DNA from: UBA2033 sp035345875 | GTDB lineage: Bacteria; Spirochaetota; Leptospiria; Leptospirales; Leptospiraceae | Length of the DNA: 64,000 nucleotides | Direction: 5' to 3' | Assembly: GCA_035345875.1 (NCBI GenBank) | Contig: DAORDH010000013.1 | Coordinates: forward strand, 74,081 to 138,080 | Part shown: in pieces, positions 9,331 to 19,241 of the stretch | Layout: every line of letters starts with the position of its first letter | How positions within the stretch are numbered: position 1 is the stretch's first letter | Made by a program: the position numbers and the translations under genes | The notes under the pieces: generated by a model | Database searches by the model: none | What the model saw: the letters and a program-made list of their open reading frames with translations, nothing else | Told to the model about the DNA's origin: nothing

Positions 9331-10524
9331 TTACCAATATAAGAATTCAAGATTGATGCCTTGAGGTAATTCCATATTATTTGCGGGATGGATGGCAATC
9401 CCATCTGTCCCAAAACTATTTAGATAGTCACCACTTCCATTTGAGGATATTTCTTTAATATAGGATTTATTTTCTTTATTTACGATTCTTGCTCTAAAGT
9501 ATTCTTCCATTCCATGTTTCTTTTTTCTTTCTGAAAGGAGTGGAAGAAAAATACTCTTTGGTTTATTTAAATGCATAAATTTATAAAGTGCAGGTTCTAT
9601 GAATACTTTAAATGTAACTCGAGCAGAAAACGGATTTCCGGGTAATCCAAAGAATAGAGTATTATCTTTTTTTCCAAACCATATAGGTTTACCAGGACGA
9701 ATCATTGCTTTATGGAAAATCTCTTTCGCGCCTATCGATTCTAGTGCTTTTGGAATATAATCCTTATCCCCGGCTGATACACCTCCTGTAATTACACAGA
9801 AGTCAGAATCACTCGATTGATCAAGATGGTTCTTTATAATTTCCAAGTCATCTGGCAATAAAACCTTTCTTTTTATTTTTGATTTAAAGTTTTGAAACAT
9901 GGATTCAATTAATATCGTGTTCGAATCTCTTATTTGGTTTGAATTTGGTATTTGACCCATCGGAACTATTTCATTTCCTGTAGAAAAAATCGAAACAGTT
10001 GGGGGTTCAAATACATTTAGTTCTAATTGTCCCATACTCCCTGCGATGGTGAGAATGGAATCGTCTATAAGGGTTCCTTGTGAAACAATTGTATTTCCAG
10101 ATTGAGTATCTTCTCCCTTCTTTGCTATATTCATCCATTGTTTTACTTTTTCTGAAAGGATATGAATTTTATTTCCAACTCTATTCGTATCTTCAATCTT
10201 AATAACAACATCAAAATCTTCTGGAACAGCGGCTCCAGTCATTATTTTAATAGCGGGCAATTCTCGATTTAGGTTTGGATAATCCCAATTATCTCCAGCA
10301 TAGATTTCTCCTATAACATTCCATTGTCGATCTATCGAAAAGTCATTGAAGCGGATTGCATATCCATCCATAGTCGCTCTATTAAAGGGAGGATAATCCC
10401 TATCAGAGAAAATCTCTTGAGCAAGTATAAAATTCTTTGCGTAATAAATTGGAAGCTTTTGGGTTCTATTGGTCGTATGAGTGTTATCAAGAATCAATTC
10501 AATTGCTTTTTGAACTGAAATCAT
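9331..10524 (-). CDS. moeA: Molybdopterin molybdenumtransferase MoeA
   Basis: 397 residues. MoeA inserts molybdate into adenylylated molybdopterin to make the molybdenum cofactor. Family blocks are in order: RDYPPFNRATMDGYAI near residue 42 (the invariant DGYA), the MTGA.VP block (MTGAAVPEDFD), STGNE (domain-III start), GGVSAGDKDY (catalytic region) and GLPGNPFSA. Length is normal. The ATG at 10524 shares one base with the stop codon of the upstream SpoIID gene (TGATG), so translation is probably coupled; in-frame TTG 10527 is less likely. No other molybdenum-cofactor gene is nearby, which is unusual company for moeA. Confidence 0.93.
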   Translation of the reverse strand: MISVQKAIELILDNTHTTNRTQKLPIYYAKNFILAQEIFSDRDYPPFNRATMDGYAIRFNDFSIDRQWNVIGEIYAGDNWDYPNLNRELPAIKIMTGAAVPEDFDVVIKIEDTNRVGNKIHILSEKVKQWMNIAKKGEDTQSGNTIVSQGTLIDDSILTIAGSMGQLELNVFEPPTVSIFSTGNEIVPMGQIPNSNQIRDSNTILIESMFQNFKSKIKRKVLLPDDLEIIKNHLDQSSDSDFCVITGGVSAGDKDYIPKALESIGAKEIFHKAMIRPGKPIWFGKKDNTLFFGLPGNPFSARVTFKVFIEPALYKFMHLNKPKSIFLPLLSERKKKHGMEEYFRARIVNKENKSYIKEISSNGSGDYLNSFGTDGIAIHPANNMELPQGINLEFLYW

Positions 10525-11642
10525 CAATCGATTGTAACCATATCGGTTCCTTTGTAATAAAAGCTTAAAATTTCCTTATAATCATAGTTGTTTTCTGCCA
10601 TACCTTTACTTCCCCATTGACTCATACCAACACCATGACCAAATCCCTGACCTTTGATTTTGAAAGTATCTTCTTCTAAATCAATATCAAATAGTAAAGA
10701 TCGCATAACGGTCTGTCCGATAGCTCTTCTAAAGTCAACAGCATTCATTGTTACTACTTTTTCCTTTCCTTCAACTTCTAGAGTTTTTGCTCTACCCGAA
10801 GGAGTATATTCTGAAATTCGAATATTCTTAATTTCCTCCAATTCCAGTGATTTTAGTTTTTCCTGCATTTGGTTGCGGGTAAGTGTTATTTTCCACTGAA
10901 AGTTATCCGCTAGCTTGCAATGTGGAGAGTCAATAGCAACAAGATAATTTAAGCCAGTATAACCCCAAACAAATTCAGGAGATTCAGTCTTGCCTCCGCT
11001 ATTGCTGTGGTAAAAAGTTCTTGCAGGTTTATTTTGAAAAATTAGTATTTCGCCTACTGTCTCCCTTACAGCTTGATTCGAACGAACAGTCTCTCTTTTT
11101 ATTCCACCATAGACTTGGGATTGTGTTGTTGATTCAACATGATAGGTGCTATTAGGAGCTGCGAGTATTGAGTCTACTGCATATGTCCTAGCTGCTACTG
11201 CTTGGGCTTTTAATGCCTCGAGTGGCCAGCTAGATGGCATTTCCGCCGGAACCACTCCCATTAAATAATCTTCCATCGGGACTTTGTTTACGAAAATAAA
11301 CTTCCCACTGTTCACTTCTGGAATTATTTCTAACTCGCCTCTGTATGGAATATCTCTTAGGCTAAATTGATTTGTATCAAATGTTAATTTATATTTTTCT
11401 TTTCCATCGGAAGGTTGAAACGAGAAAATATAATCAATATCACGACTATCGCTTTGAGTTTGTAAATGAATCTTGCCTTTTGATTTTATTTCTTGTGAAG
11501 AGTCAAATTTTCCTAGATTTACACGGATTGTTTTTAGTAGTTCTTTATCCGTAGGTTTCCAAGATTTTTGAAAAAGTGATGAACAAGAATCTAGAAGGAG
11601 TATAAAAAGAATTGAAATAAATACTGATGTAAGCTTTGACAT
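10524..11642 (-). CDS. SpoIID/LytB-domain lipoprotein
   Basis: 372 residues; signal peptide with lipobox Cys20 (LLLDSC), so predicted lipid-anchored. The SpoIID/LytB domain covers about residues 115-370. It includes MEDYLMGVVPAEMPSSWPLE, ALKAQAVAARTYA, the FYHSNSGGKT block and the C-terminal GQGFGHGVGMSQWGSKGMA. SpoIID is a lytic transglycosylase acting on denuded peptidoglycan in sporulating bacteria. In non-sporulating Gram-negatives the domain probably does general wall cleavage during division. It shares a TGATG junction with moeA. About 620 bases of apparently gene-free DNA lie upstream. Confidence 0.85.
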   Translation of the reverse strand: MSKLTSVFISILFILLLDSCSSLFQKSWKPTDKELLKTIRVNLGKFDSSQEIKSKGKIHLQTQSDSRDIDYIFSFQPSDGKEKYKLTFDTNQFSLRDIPYRGELEIIPEVNSGKFIFVNKVPMEDYLMGVVPAEMPSSWPLEALKAQAVAARTYAVDSILAAPNSTYHVESTTQSQVYGGIKRETVRSNQAVRETVGEILIFQNKPARTFYHSNSGGKTESPEFVWGYTGLNYLVAIDSPHCKLADNFQWKITLTRNQMQEKLKSLELEEIKNIRISEYTPSGRAKTLEVEGKEKVVTMNAVDFRRAIGQTVMRSLLFDIDLEEDTFKIKGQGFGHGVGMSQWGSKGMAENNYDYKEILSFYYKGTDMVTID

Positions 11643-12268
11643 AGATGATTTAATTTTAAAAAAAATAACTTTATAATGTCAAACTAATTCTAAAAGAGAA
11701 ATAAAAAGTATATCTATCCGTAACTTTTTCTCTTGTTATGTGTTTAAAAAATAAATGAGAATATTAGAAAGTTCTAATGAACTAATAAAATCAATAGTTT
11801 GTGAGAAAGATAGACTCGTAGGAAAAAAGACAAGCAATACTTGGAAGACTCTTTGCACTTTCATTCCTGATTGAATGGATATTTCGAAAAGACCTGATTT
11901 GAATGCATAATTCACCTAGACGAATTTATTTTCTGAATGAATGATGAAAGTAGGAATAATGAAAATAAAACAGGTAAAATACTTTCTTCTTCTTCTCTTA
12001 AAATCTATCTCATAAATACCAAGATTTATACTTAAGCCGATTCGCAATGGAACTGATTTACATTATTTATATACCGATAGGTAAATCAATAAAACAGAAG
12101 AATTCGAAATATTTTTATAAATTGCTTTTAAAAAAACGATTTAAGATACTTTGCCTCTCGCTTCTTATAAATGAATAAATCTTGACGTGAATGTTGTTCA
12201 TTTTACAACAGATTAGAGAATAGGAATCAAATCTTTCTAAGAATATAATTCGCACGAAGAAGGGAAAA
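11643..12268. other. Gene-free stretch with a weak signal-peptide-like remnant
   Basis: 626 bases without a convincing gene. From 11959 on the plus strand a 17-codon frame (MKIKQVKYFLLLLLKSIS, then stop) resembles the start of a lipoprotein signal peptide. The following frame contains scattered plausible codons interrupted by stops, so this may be an eroded secreted-protein gene. Near the right end, TGTTGT and ACAACA form a perfect 6-base inverted repeat (12192-12210) beside TTGACG (12182-12187). These are possible control elements for the lipase gene that starts at 12269. Confidence 0.3.
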
Positions 12269-13123
12269 ATGGCATTTACGAATAAACAAAGCAACTTTCA
12301 ATCCTCCATAGACAAATCAAAGATTTTTTATCAATCTTGGACAAAGCCGAAAGCAAACAGAGTTTTAATCTTGCAACATGGTTTTGGGGAGCACAGCGAT
12401 CGATATGGAAATATAATTGAAAAATTAAAAGATGATAATTTTAATATTTATGCTTTAGATGCCCGTGGACATGGTCGCTCTGATGGCAAAAGAGGACACG
12501 TTGCTCAGTTTCAGTATTACATTGAAGATTTAACCGAATTAATTTATATCGCTCGCCAGGAGCAAAAGTTAAATAAGGTTACATTACTTGGGCATTCTCT
12601 CGGGGGTGTGATTGCTCTGCAATATTCCTTAGAAGGTTTTAATCAAGATAATTTAGATGGAATGATCTTAAGTTCCCCTGGATTACGACCAAAGATGGAC
12701 TTTGAAAAGGAAGTAAAAAAAGTCATGGCAGAATTATTGGCTTCCTTCATGCCTGATATGACAATTGACGCGAATCTAGATTTAAATTACCTTTCTCATG
12801 ATAAATCTGTAATTGAAGCATATAAAAATGATAGATTAACTCACGGAAAAATTTCTTTCCAGATGGCAACAAACCTATTTCATCTCTCTAAAGCGTTATA
12901 CGAAAAAGCGAGTCATTTGCATATACCGGTTTTGATAGTGCATGGTGAGCAAGATGGAATTGCTGATGTTAATGGGAGTAGGGATTTATTTAGGTATTTA
13001 ACCACTGAAAAGAAAATTATCAAGACTTATCCAGGGCTTTATCATGAATTGATGAATGAACTTCCAAAAGATAGAGAGATGGTTTTAAATGAAATAAAGG
13101 ACTTTCTGCATTCTATAGGCTAA
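12269..13123 (+). CDS. Alpha/beta hydrolase, monoacylglycerol lipase-like
   Basis: 284 residues. The oxyanion-hole HGFGEHSDRY motif (residues 37-46), DARGHGRSDG (64-73) and nucleophile elbow GHSLGG with Ser110 are the hallmarks of monoacylglycerol lipases and lysophospholipases (Serine aminopeptidase S33 family). The acid is probably the Asp in HGEQDGIAD and the base the His in YPGLYHELMNE. There is no signal peptide, so it acts in the cytoplasm, perhaps releasing fatty acids from monoglycerides; leptospires depend on long-chain fatty acids. GAAGGG precedes the ATG. Convergent with the SpoIIE gene, 8 bases apart. Confidence 0.87.
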   Translation: MAFTNKQSNFQSSIDKSKIFYQSWTKPKANRVLILQHGFGEHSDRYGNIIEKLKDDNFNIYALDARGHGRSDGKRGHVAQFQYYIEDLTELIYIARQEQKLNKVTLLGHSLGGVIALQYSLEGFNQDNLDGMILSSPGLRPKMDFEKEVKKVMAELLASFMPDMTIDANLDLNYLSHDKSVIEAYKNDRLTHGKISFQMATNLFHLSKALYEKASHLHIPVLIVHGEQDGIADVNGSRDLFRYLTTEKKIIKTYPGLYHELMNELPKDREMVLNEIKDFLHSIG

Positions 13124-13131
13124 CGTATATA

Positions 13132-15201
13132 TTAGCTTAATTTCTTCATTAGAAAGTTTTTTAATTTAAGTGCTGGTGTATAATAAGGATCAATTACCAG
13201 AATTTTATTTATTGTATCTAAAGCCTTATCCGGATAGTTTTCTTTCGCAAAGGTTTTAGCTAGATTGTAAAGTGCTGGTAAATTTCCACTTCTAAGTGAA
13301 ATCGATTTTTGTAATTCTAGTTCTGCCCTTCCATAGTTTTCCAGTTTATAAAAGCAATATCCTAAAATTAAATGTGAATCGGCGTTATCTGTTTTAAGGC
13401 TATTGTATTCTTCTAAGTATTTGATTGCTTCCACATAATTTCTGGTTTTTGCATAGCATTTGCCAAGTAACAAAAGAATACTTAAATCATTTGGCAGAAT
13501 GCTATTGGCTTTAATTAAATGTTCTGCTGCGAGTTCGTAATTTTTATTATTAAAATTCCTCTCCGCTTCTAAGTGGTGCTTATCAAATGCTTCCATATTT
13601 AAGCTAAGACCAATACCGAGTAACGTAATATCATCCCCTTGGTCTGTTCCGCGGCAGTATTGATTGAAGTTTTTGATTATATAATCGATGGATGACTTAA
13701 CATCCATATCAGCAGAGTCTAAGATGAATCGAATCAATTTTTCTTGTTGAAACTGTTCTCCTGCATCATTTACTGCTTCGATTAATCCATCTGTAAAAAC
13801 AAATAATTTATCTCCCGGTTCTAGTTTAACTTTATAGTCTCTAAAATGATCTCTTGCATCATCAAACATACCGAGAAAGGTTCCCTCTCCCTCTAATACT
13901 ACAACTTCTTTTGTTTTGCTTCTGAGTAATATAGGGCGTGGGTGGCCTGCAACAGAGTAGGTCATTTCATAATTAGAATCAAATATTCCATAAAAACATG
14001 TAAGGTATCCTTGTTGTTTTACAAGATCTAAGAGTTCACTATTTGCATTTCCTAATATTTCAGAAGGACTATCTAATTTATAATTTGTGAATAGTAATTT
14101 GGAAATAGCAGTGATAAAGGCAGCAGGAACTCCGTGACCCGAAACATCACTTACTAAAATTCCTAAACGATTTGAACCGAAATTAAAATAATCATAATAA
14201 TCTCCACTTACTTCTTGCATTGGCATAAAACTAACTGCAAATTGTAACCCTCGCCAGTCTGGAATTCTTTGTGGGATAATTCCCCTTTGTATGTTTCTTG
14301 CTATTTTTAAATCCTTTGTTATGGATTTTTGCTTTATCATTAATTCATTTCTTAAACTTTTTAGAACCTCAACAGCAGCTTCCAAATCTCGATTCTCGAT
14401 ATATAATTCTTTGGATTTGCTAAAAATATCGTTTAAATCAATATAGGAATACTCCCCTTGATTTGAATCATTGAGAGTGGAAATTACAAATGTCTTAGTC
14501 TCAAAGGCTGGGGAAATTTTATTTATATTTGTTTTCCCTACTTTAATTTTACAATCAATCCAGGTGATTTGCACAACGCATTTTTTTGAATTAAATTTTG
14601 TATTTGAATGTGTTTCAAAAAATCGCTCATCCATTTTTTCTAGGGATGTTTCAAGTAACGTTGTTTTGCATCCAACAACTTGGAAAAGAATTGCTGCACC
14701 CTCGAGGATCCCTCTTAAGAAAATTAGATCATAAGCATTTTCTTTTATCTTCTTATCAAATTTAAATTCTATACTGAGTTTGTTTTTTGAGTAGCTAATT
14801 GTTTTAATTTCGATATAACGAATATATTGGTTTATAAGAATTGGTATTCTAGAAATAAGCTCTTCGAATTCTAGTTGAACATCGTCCGTAGGTAAGATTT
14901 CGAAACAATCTGCTAGAAAAAACTCTTTCCCCATATTAAAAAATATTTCTTCTAAAGGGATTTTCTGCTGTATTTTGGAGAGAATCTTTTGTTCGTTAGC
15001 ACTTGAAATCCAAAAATGATTGTCCCTCATGATTCTAGATAAAGTGGCCGGATCTACGATGCTTTCTAGAATAGCCTCTATATCCTTTCCTTGTTCATGG
15101 TCAACAAAGGTTCGGAGGATTTTATTTAAACGTCTTGCCGTAATTTCAGGAATTACAAACATCCCTACGGATCGACTTTCTACTTTCTGGATTTCTGACA
15201 T
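13132..15201 (-). CDS. SpoIIE/RsbU-type PP2C phosphatase with C-terminal TPRs
   Basis: 689 residues, no TM segment. The N-terminal about 240 residues are an unrecognised sensor-like domain. A coiled-coil region of about 40 residues leads into a SpoIIE PP2C phosphatase domain (about 300-500; QRGIIPQ, SGDYYDYF, LVSDVSGHGVPAAF, VAGHPRPILL, FTDGLIEAVN, GDDITLLGIG). About four TPR repeats (about 520-689) close the protein. Such phosphatases dephosphorylate STAS-domain anti-anti-sigma factors. A STAS protein is encoded at 59873-60232, but nothing here shows they are partners. TPRs suggest docking to another protein. ATG start at 15201. Confidence 0.85.
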   Translation of the reverse strand: MSEIQKVESRSVGMFVIPEITARRLNKILRTFVDHEQGKDIEAILESIVDPATLSRIMRDNHFWISSANEQKILSKIQQKIPLEEIFFNMGKEFFLADCFEILPTDDVQLEFEELISRIPILINQYIRYIEIKTISYSKNKLSIEFKFDKKIKENAYDLIFLRGILEGAAILFQVVGCKTTLLETSLEKMDERFFETHSNTKFNSKKCVVQITWIDCKIKVGKTNINKISPAFETKTFVISTLNDSNQGEYSYIDLNDIFSKSKELYIENRDLEAAVEVLKSLRNELMIKQKSITKDLKIARNIQRGIIPQRIPDWRGLQFAVSFMPMQEVSGDYYDYFNFGSNRLGILVSDVSGHGVPAAFITAISKLLFTNYKLDSPSEILGNANSELLDLVKQQGYLTCFYGIFDSNYEMTYSVAGHPRPILLRSKTKEVVVLEGEGTFLGMFDDARDHFRDYKVKLEPGDKLFVFTDGLIEAVNDAGEQFQQEKLIRFILDSADMDVKSSIDYIIKNFNQYCRGTDQGDDITLLGIGLSLNMEAFDKHHLEAERNFNNKNYELAAEHLIKANSILPNDLSILLLLGKCYAKTRNYVEAIKYLEEYNSLKTDNADSHLILGYCFYKLENYGRAELELQKSISLRSGNLPALYNLAKTFAKENYPDKALDTINKILVIDPYYTPALKLKNFLMKKLS

Positions 15202-15307
15202 GTTTCTTAACAGTTTAATTTATAGAAAAAACTTTTTCAATTAAAATTAGTAAGTTAGAAAATTTTAATTGGATTTTCAAGATAAGTATCTGGATATTGA
15301 TTGCATT

Positions 15308-17221
15308 ATGAGCCGAAAAAATCTAGTTTCCTTTATATTATTGTGTTTGATTCAAATTCCCTTTCTAATATTAAGCCTATATTTTTTATTTTCAGAATTT
15401 AATACTATTTGTCCAAATAAAGACTTCTTATCTTGGGATGCGGATCTTCGGTTCATAAAAACTTTAAAGCTAATGGATTCAATTCGTCATTTTGAATTTC
15501 TATCATTTGCTTTCCAATTACTCGATTCTCCAACTTGGCCTATACTTAGAAACCTAATACAAATTGTTGTTTTTTTTGCTAGCGGGGTATCTACTACAAG
15601 TGATACTGTGATTACACTCGTAACATTTGCTATTCTATTAGGTTTGGCGATTCATGTTCTATTTTATCTCTTAGATAAAAAATGGATAAGTGTTTTATTA
15701 TTTTTACCAGTCTGGCTTTCTGTTTTTCTTTCTCCGCCAATTTTAATTTATACTTTTTCTGCAATGTTAGAAGTTCAAGGAGCTGTGTTTTTTTTAGCGA
15801 GCGTTTATTATTTGCATCTTTTTTATCGAGATGACGAGTTTATCCGAAATAAATCTATTTTAATAAAATTATCTTTATCAACTTTTGCATTATTCCAAAC
15901 CAAGTATCCATATGGATACCTGTTTATCGTCGCGATGCTTGTATTGCATGTAAGTCTTTATCTAGATGAAACAGTTCTCTTTTTTACTAGATATATAGCC
16001 TTTATCTCTCATAATTTAAAGAAGCAATATCGGCTACTACTTGTTATCCTCCTAATTGTTTCATACATTCTATTTCCTGAATCTTTATTAAAAGGAAAAA
16101 CAAAGAACTATATTAAATACTTGATTATCCTTTTGCTTTCTTTCGATTTTTATTTATACTTGAATCATCAAATGAGTCAGTTGTTAAATTTAAAATTCAA
16201 TCGACTGATTGGTATTTTTCAATGGGTATTCCTTCCGATTGTGGTTTTTGTTTTGATTCATCCAGATCGGTTTTCTAGTTCTAGTAGCACTTTAGGTCAT
16301 ATTCAATCAGAAGGACATGCTGTTGGGGAAGTAGTTGAAAAAGGATTAGATTATTATTTAGTTTTTTTTAAAACACTATCAAGTCAGGCATTTATTCCTG
16401 AATGGGTGGGTATTTTATTTTTAATAGGTTTGATTGTAGGAGTTGTTATTGGATATATTCAATATTATAAAAATAAGAAAATTGAACTCTATTTTCTCTT
16501 TTCATTATTTCCAATTCTTACAATTTTAATTTTAACTTTTTTTACACCAAATCACCAAGCAAGGCATATTTATCATCTATTACCTACTATCTCCATTGCT
16601 TTTATGCTTTTGCTCTCTAGTCTCCAAGAGAAATATAAATTGGTATTTTATATATTGGTCTTATTTTTATCTATAGGTTTAATTTTCCCATTTGGTCAGA
16701 AGTTTGCTTCAAAATTTTCGGGGGAAAATATTTGCTATACAGGGAAAAATAAAGATGATTTTTTTACTCCTAGAGAAGTAGAAAAACTTTTCAAAGACGT
16801 TAAGGAGAATGCCATTTTCTTTAACTTTATAAATCCAGACCATGTAAATAAAGCAGATACAGAGTTAACGCTTTCTAAACTTTCCTATCTCAATAAATTA
16901 AAATGGAGTATCGATCCTAAGATATTTAAAAAACACCCAAGAGAGGAAGGATACAGCGCTGTTTATCTTATATCAGATTCTTGCGAAAAGGATTACTTGC
17001 CGGAAGCTTGGTTTAAAAAACTTCACAACTCCATACAATTAAAAAAAATTGAGGATCCAAAGCTTTCTATTCAATACTCTGTAGAATCTAAGAATCATTC
17101 ATTTATGATTGGTCCCCCTTTTCCAGCTAGAAACTTTATGGATAGGAAGATTTATAAGGATGTAAAATTTTCTACTGGAGAAGGATGTTTACAAGTTATT
17201 CATTTTTCAATTCTGCCCTAG
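15308..17221 (+). CDS. Polytopic membrane protein, possibly GT-C glycosyltransferase-like
   Basis: 637 residues with about 11-12 hydrophobic helices (first at 7-25) and a soluble C-terminal domain of about 160 residues. An Asp in WDADLRF falls in the first extracytoplasmic loop, as in GT-C (GT39/PMT-like) sugar transferases, and HQARHIYHLLP resembles their later loops. I cannot name the family with certainty. In-frame TTG 15269 gives 13 extra polar residues without a better ribosome site, so ATG 15308 is preferred. The 3' end overlaps the convergent K+ channel gene by 26 bases. Confidence 0.5.
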   Translation: MSRKNLVSFILLCLIQIPFLILSLYFLFSEFNTICPNKDFLSWDADLRFIKTLKLMDSIRHFEFLSFAFQLLDSPTWPILRNLIQIVVFFASGVSTTSDTVITLVTFAILLGLAIHVLFYLLDKKWISVLLFLPVWLSVFLSPPILIYTFSAMLEVQGAVFFLASVYYLHLFYRDDEFIRNKSILIKLSLSTFALFQTKYPYGYLFIVAMLVLHVSLYLDETVLFFTRYIAFISHNLKKQYRLLLVILLIVSYILFPESLLKGKTKNYIKYLIILLLSFDFYLYLNHQMSQLLNLKFNRLIGIFQWVFLPIVVFVLIHPDRFSSSSSTLGHIQSEGHAVGEVVEKGLDYYLVFFKTLSSQAFIPEWVGILFLIGLIVGVVIGYIQYYKNKKIELYFLFSLFPILTILILTFFTPNHQARHIYHLLPTISIAFMLLLSSLQEKYKLVFYILVLFLSIGLIFPFGQKFASKFSGENICYTGKNKDDFFTPREVEKLFKDVKENAIFFNFINPDHVNKADTELTLSKLSYLNKLKWSIDPKIFKKHPREEGYSAVYLISDSCEKDYLPEAWFKKLHNSIQLKKIEDPKLSIQYSVESKNHSFMIGPPFPARNFMDRKIYKDVKFSTGEGCLQVIHFSILP

Positions 17222-18527
17222 ATTGTTGTCTATCTTTAATTAGCTTATCAACATAGGCGGCAAAATCAGGATATTGTTTAATGATTGTTTTAAAAGTTTC
17301 CTTGTCTAGATAATATAGATCGCAATAGTCAATAGCGCGAATGCTAGCTGTTCTTGGAGTATCTAAGAGCAATGCAATTTCTCCAAAGAAACTTCCTTCA
17401 CTCAAAATTCCAATGCTTGTAATTCCATCTTCTCCAATGATTTCAACTTGTCCTTTACTGATAAAATAAAGATGATGGGCTGTATCACCTTTCCTAAAAA
17501 TAAAATCGCCCTGCATATAAACTACAGGGACAAGGTTTACTATTATCTTTGAAATCAGCTCGTCACTTGCATTCTTTAGTATGGGAACTTTTCTTACTAA
17601 ATCACTATTTAAATAAATACTTACCTTCATTCTAAGGGAAGGTGGAAGCTCTTTTAGAATTTGATTTTCGTCATAGCCCTTTCGATTTTTCCAGATATAA
17701 TCATAATAATCTAAAATAGCTTTCTGCATTTCATTCGGAATTTTTTTATACCGCATAAATGTATTGATCTTCTGGATTTTATCAATAAATTGAGTCCTGA
17801 GTATATCTGTATTTGCTAAAATAGATGCGATATTCGCAACGAGATAACCATAGGCACCAGCTCCCACAAGCATAATACACATAGTATAAATAGTTTGAAC
17901 ATTGTTTTTTGGAGTTATATCTCCATAACCGATAGTTGTTAGAGTTGTTACTGACCAATATATGGCTCGAATATATCTAGTTACGGTATCTGGATTGCTA
18001 ACTTCTCCTGCTCCTCCATCGATTACGATCCAGCCGCAAGCTGTCCAATGAGCGAAGATTCCTATCCAGTAGATTAGAAATGCCAAACGCATAAAACTAG
18101 TGCTGTCGAATTCATGCATGCCCCAAGTTCTTTTGAATCGCACTCCATCGGTTAGCTTTATGATTCTTAAAAATCGGAATATACATAAGAATAAAAGAGA
18201 CTTTGGCATAAATCCATGCTCAATCATGAGTTCGAGTGGAATTACTGAAAGTAAATCTAATATGAACCAGCTAAAAAAGTAATTCTTTGCGATTCCCCAA
18301 GGGTCGGTGATTAACGTTTCATTTTTATAGTAGGAGGTTCTAAAATTGAAAATAAGATCTAAAAGAAATGCTACCGAGATAAATAATTCAAAAAAGAAAA
18401 AGAAACCTGTTTGCGGATATGGAAATAAAATCCAAAAAGGAATATCGATTGAACAATAGGTTGCGAGTAGAAATATGAATAAGTCCCAATAACGCTTAAA
18501 TGTATTCTCCATTGAAAAGACTTTCAT
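17196..18527 (-). CDS. Cyclic-nucleotide-gated potassium channel
   Basis: 443 residues. Six TM helices (about 15-240) resemble CNG/HCN/EAG channels, with the K+ selectivity filter TIGYGD at 198-203 preceded by the pore helix WSVTTLT. A C-linker follows, then a cyclic-nucleotide-binding domain (about 310-430) with the phosphate-binding cassette FFGEIALLLDTPRTASIRA, whose Arg is the cAMP/cGMP phosphate ligand. S4 (FRFLRIIKL) carries few charges, so voltage sensing may be weak. Two adenylate cyclases in the window could supply the ligand. It starts 5 bases after coaB and is probably cotranscribed with it. Its 3' end overlaps the convergent gene at 15308-17221. Confidence 0.92.
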   Translation of the reverse strand: MKVFSMENTFKRYWDLFIFLLATYCSIDIPFWILFPYPQTGFFFFFELFISVAFLLDLIFNFRTSYYKNETLITDPWGIAKNYFFSWFILDLLSVIPLELMIEHGFMPKSLLFLCIFRFLRIIKLTDGVRFKRTWGMHEFDSTSFMRLAFLIYWIGIFAHWTACGWIVIDGGAGEVSNPDTVTRYIRAIYWSVTTLTTIGYGDITPKNNVQTIYTMCIMLVGAGAYGYLVANIASILANTDILRTQFIDKIQKINTFMRYKKIPNEMQKAILDYYDYIWKNRKGYDENQILKELPPSLRMKVSIYLNSDLVRKVPILKNASDELISKIIVNLVPVVYMQGDFIFRKGDTAHHLYFISKGQVEIIGEDGITSIGILSEGSFFGEIALLLDTPRTASIRAIDYCDLYYLDKETFKTIIKQYPDFAAYVDKLIKDRQQSRAELKNE

Positions 18528-18532
18528 AGTTT

Positions 18533-19195
18533 TTATGCGTTATCTCTTAGAAAAAGACTTATTTCCTTAGCGATTAATTCTTTGGATTGAGTTTGGATTT
18601 CTTTTAACAAACCAGATTTCCCAAAAATTCTTACGGAAGATTCTACTTCACCAAATCCTGAATTTGTTCCTACATAATTTCCAATAATGTATTTCAACCC
18701 TTTTCTTTCTAATTTTCCTAAAGCATGCTCTTCTAGCTTTTCTGTCTCTGCAGCAAACCCAACTAATACACTGCCTTTTATATTTTTATTCTGAATCAAG
18801 GAGTTTAAGGAAACTAGTATGTCAGGATTTTTTTCTAATTCGATTTTGAGGTTACCTTCGGACTCTTTTTTGATTTTATTTTCTGCAATGGATTTGGGTC
18901 TGAAGTCAGCTGGTGCAGCTGCCATGATAACAAGTGTGTCTTCTGTCAATTCTTGCAATAAGGTATCTCTCATTTGAATGGTAGTTTCTGCATAAAGATT
19001 TTTTGCACCAGTAACCTTAGCATATTTTTCTGAGACATTTCCATGCACGTATACTGTATTCGGAATCCAAGAAAGGATTTCCTGTGCTATATTATAGCCC
19101 ATTTTACCTGAGGATGCATTTGAGATATATCGCACAGGATCAATCCATTCTCTAGTTGGTCCTGCAGTCACAATTGCTTTTTTAAATAAAGTCAT
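18533..19195 (-). CDS. coaB: Stand-alone phosphopantothenate-cysteine ligase
   Basis: 220 residues, a single CoaB domain. CoaB activates 4'-phosphopantothenate with CTP and joins it to cysteine. Conserved blocks: AGPTREWIDPVRYISN (11-26), SSGKMG (28-33), the AAAPADFRP block near residue 94, NKIKK, KNPDIL and VGFAAETE. In most bacteria this domain is fused behind CoaC; here the two are separate genes about 15 kb apart on opposite strands. The protein starts directly at the ligase domain with no remnant of CoaC. It precedes the K+ channel gene in what looks like a two-gene operon. Confidence 0.93.
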   Translation of the reverse strand: MTLFKKAIVTAGPTREWIDPVRYISNASSGKMGYNIAQEILSWIPNTVYVHGNVSEKYAKVTGAKNLYAETTIQMRDTLLQELTEDTLVIMAAAPADFRPKSIAENKIKKESEGNLKIELEKNPDILVSLNSLIQNKNIKGSVLVGFAAETEKLEEHALGKLERKGLKYIIGNYVGTNSGFGEVESSVRIFGKSGLLKEIQTQSKELIAKEISLFLRDNA

Positions 19196-19241
19196 TACCC
19201 TTCTATTATCGATTCTTTGTTTCTTTTTGTAAAATGGAAAC

